64,000 bases of DNA from JAFCUW01 sp049897565. Lineage in GTDB: Bacteria; Pseudomonadota; Gammaproteobacteria; Burkholderiales; Burkholderiaceae_D. Where the stretch lies: positions 120,141 through 184,140 of the forward strand of contig NZ_JAFCWM010000010.1 in assembly GCF_049897565.1 (NCBI RefSeq). Reading direction: 5' to 3'. Shown one piece after another: positions 60,303 through 64,000 of the stretch; position 1 is the stretch's first letter; every line of letters begins with the position of its first letter. The translations under genes were made by a program, and so were the position numbers. The notes below the pieces were generated by a model, which did not search any database, was not told the DNA's origin, and saw nothing but the letters and a program-made list of their open reading frames with translations.

Positions 60303-60678
60303 GTTCGGTCCTCTTATGTAATGAAATTCAAATGATAAGAGAAATTACAATAAAAGCAATGCCGGCGTTTGTCAAGCGACGGCGCTCACAGAATTCGGAA
60401 AAGTGCAACACAATGCTCGCAGTAGTCGCCGTCTCCTTGCTTCCGACTATAGGTCAAGGCTGAAACGAGCGGAATCCAGGTCGAACATGGCCCGGGTAAA
60501 AAGCGTGTTCTTGCTTTCCTAAAATTTCTTGCCACAATCCTCTGCCGGGCCTCTTAGGCTAGGGCACGCTTGGGCTTACCGTTCCAAAAAGCCTGTTGCC
60601 GGCTAACGCCGGAGGTTAACGACCCAACAGCGCCCCTGATTTTGCCGCCAGTTGTTCCCTGCGAAGCTATTCGCCGTG
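60303..60678. other. no supported gene
   Basis: Contains TTGCCGGCTAACGCCGG, an inverted pair near 60597-60613, and the 12-mer ACGCCGGAGGTT, which recurs at about 61430. No coding frame with a start signal. Confidence 0.35.
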
Positions 60679-60909
60679 CTAGTCAATCAGCAGCGCCGTC
60701 GGAATGGCCGCCATAACGTTGGCTCGGGCGGACTCGATGGCCTCGCCCATGCTGCCAGAGTCTCGCGTGAACTCAAGCGTAATATGCCCAGGGCGCCCGG
60801 CTCCAATTAAGGCGTCACCGCAGCCCGCTGCGCCCAGCCGCCGGGCAAGGTCATCGTGGTCCCAGTTGTCGTCAGGCAGCTGCAGCCTCAGCGTGAATAG
60901 ATGTTCCAT
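60679..60909 (-). CDS. small conserved hypothetical protein
   Basis: 76 residues from ATG 60909 (MEHLFTLRLQLPDDNWDHDD). Small alpha/beta protein: LARRLGAAGCGDALIGAGRPGHITLEF then EAIESARANVMAAIPTALLID. The pattern of an (F/Y)xLxLxLP start with a 'GxxDAxxGxGxxGxIxLEFxR' centre is familiar from short proteins of unknown function in proteobacterial islands. No signal peptide. The frame extends to 60951 but the inner ATG fits better. Confidence 0.6.
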   Translation of the reverse strand: MEHLFTLRLQLPDDNWDHDDLARRLGAAGCGDALIGAGRPGHITLEFTRDSGSMGEAIESARANVMAAIPTALLID

Positions 60910-61613
60910 GACGGAAATTATACTGCTGCGCGTCGCGAGCTGCAGCGTCAAGAACCGATGAGCAGACGACAGTAGGGGACCAATAGGCTGGCATCAGGTT
61001 GTTGCCACTAATTTTGGCAGCCCCTAGAAACGCCGTAGGCAATGGGCTTGCGAAGTTCTCGCAGCAGTTATCCACCGGCATGTCCACCCGAACTGTGGGC
61101 AAATTCAAAGGCCACCCTATGCCGGCGTCATCGGTTATTCGCAGTGGTGATATATCTCATTACAAACAATGATTGGCGGAATATGCGGCAGTGCAGCATA
61201 CTTCACTTGTCTCCTCCAACTTCCTTAAAAGAATTGGATTTAACCCGCCCCTCAGTTGGCGGGTTTTTTTTAACCAAAATTTCGGCTCCAGGGCAAATGC
61301 TAGTGGACTGTCGTGGCTGGTGTGCGTGTGCGGGTGAGTAGGCCAAGCGCGCCTGCGTGTTCGGCCTAGGTAGGCTGCAGTGCGATTAACAAATCCGAAC
61401 ACATAGAGACTGCGCTGCGACGAATTGACGCCGGAGGTTCGGTGTCGATTTTGCCTCCTGCCCGGATTGGCGTCGCCCATGCACGTTGTCCGGAGGTTGC
61501 GCTGGGTCGACAGCTCACTTCAATTCTTCAGCCAAAGGTCTGTTTTGGCGTAGCTGGTGGGGGACTTTGTGATGCTATACTGTTGCCCGTAGTCAACAAA
61601 CTCAAGGGCATAC
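60910..61613. other. non-coding interval with one terminator
   Basis: About 700 bp without a supported gene. The terminator at 61242 must end a plus-strand transcript whose source I could not find. The sequence just before it (61130-61240) is AT-richer and might encode a short RNA or peptide. The 12-mer ACGCCGGAGGTT recurs at about 61430. Confidence 0.35.
61242..61271 (+). terminator. intrinsic terminator
   Basis: AACCCGCC (61242-61249), eight-base loop, GGCGGGTT (61258-61265), then a T-run to 61271. Confidence 0.9.
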
Positions 61614-62255
61614 ATGCGACACTTACTTATCCTAGCCACCGTAGCAGTTTCTATTGCAGCGACAGGATGCTCTGACCCAAAAGCAGCGACCGAAAAGAAT
61701 TTCAAGGTCGCTATGCAGAGCTACTTGGACAAAGAGTACCCAAAGTGCTATTTCGTTGAAAAATTCCCGAAGACAGTCGATTTTTACGGTATCGAAGACG
61801 CGCAGCACGGCACCTTGCAGGCTTTGACCAAGGCCGGCATGCTATCTATGAAGGAAATAGAGCGGAAGGAGTTGAAGGATATTTTCGGCGGTGCGACGAA
61901 GACGCTGGTGAAGAGCACGTTCGACCTGACGGATGAAGGCCGAAAGGCTTACAAACCCGACGCCAGGAAGAATTACAAAGGCGAAAGCATAGGCGGTTTT
62001 TGTTTCGGTAAAGCCACGGTCAAGGCTGTCACTCAATTTTCGGAACCAGCCGATATGTTCGGGCAAAGAGTATCCCGGGTTAACTACGAATACGCTGTGA
62101 GCGACCTGCCAACGTGGGCAACATCGCCTGAAATGACATCAGCGTCGAAGTCGCTTAAGGCTGATGCTAAATCCAATGTCACGCCGGTTAAAGCACTCCA
62201 GGCCGCTATTCTCACAAACAACGGTTGGGTGCACGAAAGCCTATTTCAGAAGTGA
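61614..62255 (+). CDS. predicted lipoprotein
   Basis: 213 residues. Lipobox IAATGC with Cys at about 19, so a membrane-anchored lipoprotein. The mature part begins SDPKAATEKNFKVAMQSYLDKEYPKCYFV, with a paired Cys later (GGFCFGKATV). The layout (NFxxAxxxYLxxxYPxCYF … LTxxGR…Y) is familiar from lipoproteins of unknown function in enterobacteria and Burkholderiales. A good start codon but a poor ribosome site. Stand-alone gene. Confidence 0.7.
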   Translation: MRHLLILATVAVSIAATGCSDPKAATEKNFKVAMQSYLDKEYPKCYFVEKFPKTVDFYGIEDAQHGTLQALTKAGMLSMKEIERKELKDIFGGATKTLVKSTFDLTDEGRKAYKPDARKNYKGESIGGFCFGKATVKAVTQFSEPADMFGQRVSRVNYEYAVSDLPTWATSPEMTSASKSLKADAKSNVTPVKALQAAILTNNGWVHESLFQK

Positions 62256-62722
62256 CCCAAAGCACTTTCCATGGCTGACTCCTAGTGCGCCGCCAACCGC
62301 AGAAGCTCTGCAAATAGCAGAGGTCGGAATCTTCGGTCGCGGCCACATTTCATTGCAGCGGGTTTCCCATGGATTTGGTGGCGGGGGACACGCAGTCTGC
62401 CAATTGCCGCCCCAACACTCTCCCAATAAATTCGCCTCCACTGCTGGTCGCTGCAATGAGCGTCCGCACGTCAGCGTTGACCACAGCCTCCGCAATACCT
62501 GCAGCGCCGGCCGCCGCCATCACGGTCGCGTATCTGAGAGATGATGTGGACGGCTAACTTAGCCTGGCCCACTCACGGCGATACCTTGGATGCCGCCCTT
62601 GGCAAAGACGTTCAATCAATTCTACAGCCCGTTTCCCAATGGCATGCGATGATATGGCTGGTTGCGATGGCCAGTTAGCGCATGATTGAAATATTTTCCA
62701 GATACAAATAGGGACTCCCCAC
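62256..62722. other. no supported gene
   Basis: A minus-strand frame of about 56 codons (AGIAEAVVNADVRTLIAATS…GEFIGRVLGRQLADC, about 62537-62365) is protein-like but lacks a start signal and may be a remnant. Nothing else is visible. Confidence 0.35.
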
Positions 62723-63724
62723 ATGGCGATAGTTTTCTTCTCCTACAGTCACGTCGACGAAGCGCTTCGAGACCAGCTCGAGATGCACCTTTCATTGCTC
62801 AAGCGCCAAGGGCATGTAGAGGCCTGGCACGATAGACGCATTCTTGCCGGCGACGAACTGGACCCAGCCATCAAGGAAAATCTGGAAAACGCGGATGTAA
62901 TCCTGTTGCTCGTCAGCGCAAATTTTATCGGTTCCGATTATTGCTACTCAAAAGAAATGGAGCGAGCTATTGAGCGCCATAACGCTGGCGAAGCGCGTGT
63001 CGTTCCTGTAATTCTTCGCCCTTGCGACTGGCATTCTGCCCCGTTTGGAAAGTTAATGGCGACGCCAAAAGACGGGAAGGCAATTACGATGTGGGCTAAC
63101 CCGGACGAGGCGTTTACCGACGTCGTTCGTCAGGTTCGCACCGCCGTCGAAGGCATGAATGCGCGCTCAGCGAACGTCGGCGTCTGCTCGGGTAAAAGCT
63201 CAGCTCCTGCCGTGGCAGTATCGCAGCCCGGAGCTAGTTCGATACTCGCTGGGCCCAATCCTGCTGACGATGCACCTCGCTCGAGCAATCTGCGCCTCAC
63301 CAAGGAGTTCAGTGACTTGGAACGGGATGAGTTCATCCAAGCATCCTTCGACTACATGGGACGGTTCTTCGAATCCTCATTAGCAGAGCTCGCGACGCGA
63401 CATCCTGATATTGATGGCCGATACAGGCGAATTGACGCAAGACGGTTTACTGCAATCATCTACCGTGATGTAAAAGCTGTCTCACAATGCGCTATCCGTA
63501 TCGACAGTATCGGCAGCCGGAGCCAGCACATTGCATTTTCGTACAACGCCAGCGCGTCGGACGGAAGCTCAAACGAAATGCTGCAAGTAGAGTTTGACAG
63601 CCAGGCTATGTACTTCAAGTCGCTGGGCATGCAATCGACTGGCGGACGAAACCCGGGGCGGCTCGCAGAGCAGGGTGCAGCCGAGCTGCTCTGGGACTTA
63701 CTCATCGCACCGTTGCAGCGTTAG
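62723..63724 (+). CDS. TIR-domain protein with unnamed C-terminal domain
   Basis: 333 residues. Residues 1 to ~135 are a TIR domain: VFFSYSHVDEALRDQLEMHL, WHDRRILAGDELD, ADVILLLVSANFIGSDYC and YSKEMERA, placing Glu78 where TIR NADases have their catalytic Glu; then RVVPVILRPCDWHSAPFGKL. A linker of ~50 residues leads to a domain from ~185 (FSDLERDEFIQASFDYMGRFFESSLAEL … RYRRIDARRFTAIIYRD … AAELLWDLLIAPLQ) that I cannot name. Bacterial TIR proteins often consume NAD+ on phage infection; the C-terminal domain would be the sensor. No Thoeris or CBASS partner is adjacent. Confidence 0.88.
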   Translation: MAIVFFSYSHVDEALRDQLEMHLSLLKRQGHVEAWHDRRILAGDELDPAIKENLENADVILLLVSANFIGSDYCYSKEMERAIERHNAGEARVVPVILRPCDWHSAPFGKLMATPKDGKAITMWANPDEAFTDVVRQVRTAVEGMNARSANVGVCSGKSSAPAVAVSQPGASSILAGPNPADDAPRSSNLRLTKEFSDLERDEFIQASFDYMGRFFESSLAELATRHPDIDGRYRRIDARRFTAIIYRDVKAVSQCAIRIDSIGSRSQHIAFSYNASASDGSSNEMLQVEFDSQAMYFKSLGMQSTGGRNPGRLAEQGAAELLWDLLIAPLQR

Positions 63725-63783
63725 GAAAATTGGTTTTTCGCAGGTCTCTACACTAAAATAGGTCAATAAAAAAGGAGTGAAAA

Positions 63784-63888
63784 ATGAAGATTTGCAGACA
63801 TAATTCCCTTCCTGGGCTATTTGAGGCCTTTGAGCGCGACGGCAGCTTCGATGTTGCGCCTCAAGGCGGCGGCCTCCTAAGTGTTTAG
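63784..63888 (+). CDS. short ORF after the TIR gene
   Basis: 34 codons from ATG 63784 with AAAGGAG eight bases upstream, a good start signal. Product begins MKICRHNSLPGLFEAFERDG. It is 59 bp after the TIR gene. It may be a truncated gene, a leader peptide, or the start of a frame-broken gene. Beyond 63888 nothing is supported before the window ends. Confidence 0.35.
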   Translation: MKICRHNSLPGLFEAFERDGSFDVAPQGGGLLSV

Positions 63889-64000
63889 ATTCGTGTGATT
63901 ATGTACCCATTCGTAGTTGGCCCCTTTTCAAAGCCAGGCACGTTTTGAGTACACTTCTTCCTTCCAACGAATCGCGTCCGAGAACATGACACAAGCCTTG

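Noticed and set aside
34816..64000. CRISPR array
   Set aside because: Repeats in the island (iterons, duplicated blocks) have 20-22-bp period without unique spacers, and no cas gene was seen.

Overview
The window reads as a chromosome segment of a GC-rich betaproteobacterium, most likely Oxalobacteraceae (Massilia/Duganella/Janthinobacterium group). This is inferred from the core-gene order rimP-nusA-infB-rbfA-truB, the Oar-like TonB receptor, and the dispersed GGGGTCTGACCCC-type repeats, which I associate from memory with that family. No database search was possible, so family names rest on recognised motifs.

Positions 1-34800 are core chromosome. An Oar-like TonB-dependent receptor (396-3473, minus) diverges from a four-gene peptide ABC importer (3813-9452). 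A DedA-rhodanese fusion, glucokinase (with a possible HexR-type operator), scpB and rluB follow. Next comes the translation/transcription operon rimP-nusA-infB-rbfA-truB (15168-21517), with a good sigma70 promoter and a terminator-like hairpin in its leader. Two DUF2059-like secreted paralogues follow (one with an in-frame stop), then typA, a dus gene, a chemoreceptor, two stand-alone periplasmic TonB C-terminal-domain proteins and an MFS transporter. The segment ends in a decaying LPS/heptose locus: two family-9 glycosyltransferases, a truncated HAD phosphatase and a frameshifted UDP-glucuronate-decarboxylase-like gene, then a GNAT gene.

At 34799-34815 lies an exact 17-base 3' end of tRNA-His (minus strand, C73 plus CCA), followed by a terminator, with no 5' part. 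This is the signature of an attachment site. I read everything to its right, at least 29 kb to the end of the window, as an integrated island; its integrase and an intact tRNA-His would be expected beyond 64000. Base composition, gene size and coding density all change here.

The island carries two plasmid-type replication modules. Module 1 is IncQ-like: a small HTH gene, a RepA helicase and a RepC iteron-binding protein in one overlapping operon (48499-46448), two ~245-bp direct repeats each with three CGATAGTTCCC iterons (45155-45806), and a ParA plus ribbon-helix-helix partner (44255-43231). A candidate ~125-nt structured RNA lies upstream (48797-48956). Module 2 is a TrfA-like initiator (54413-55273, minus) next to iterons at exactly 22-bp spacing (55386-55493). 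Recurrent motifs (TCGCTATACG before small genes; a 26-bp motif at 44311, 48583 and 54310) suggest shared control of the backbone. No conjugation, primase or recombinase gene was recognised.

Accessory genes include several unknown small proteins, a secreted/lipoprotein trio (40543-43102), an IS21 graveyard (56032-57290), an XRE-ImmA/IrrE metallopeptidase with a partner gene (57401-59239), a methionine-rich repeat protein, and a TIR-domain protein with an unnamed C-terminal domain (62723-63724). The last two loci and the double replicon are the most promising leads for an undescribed system.
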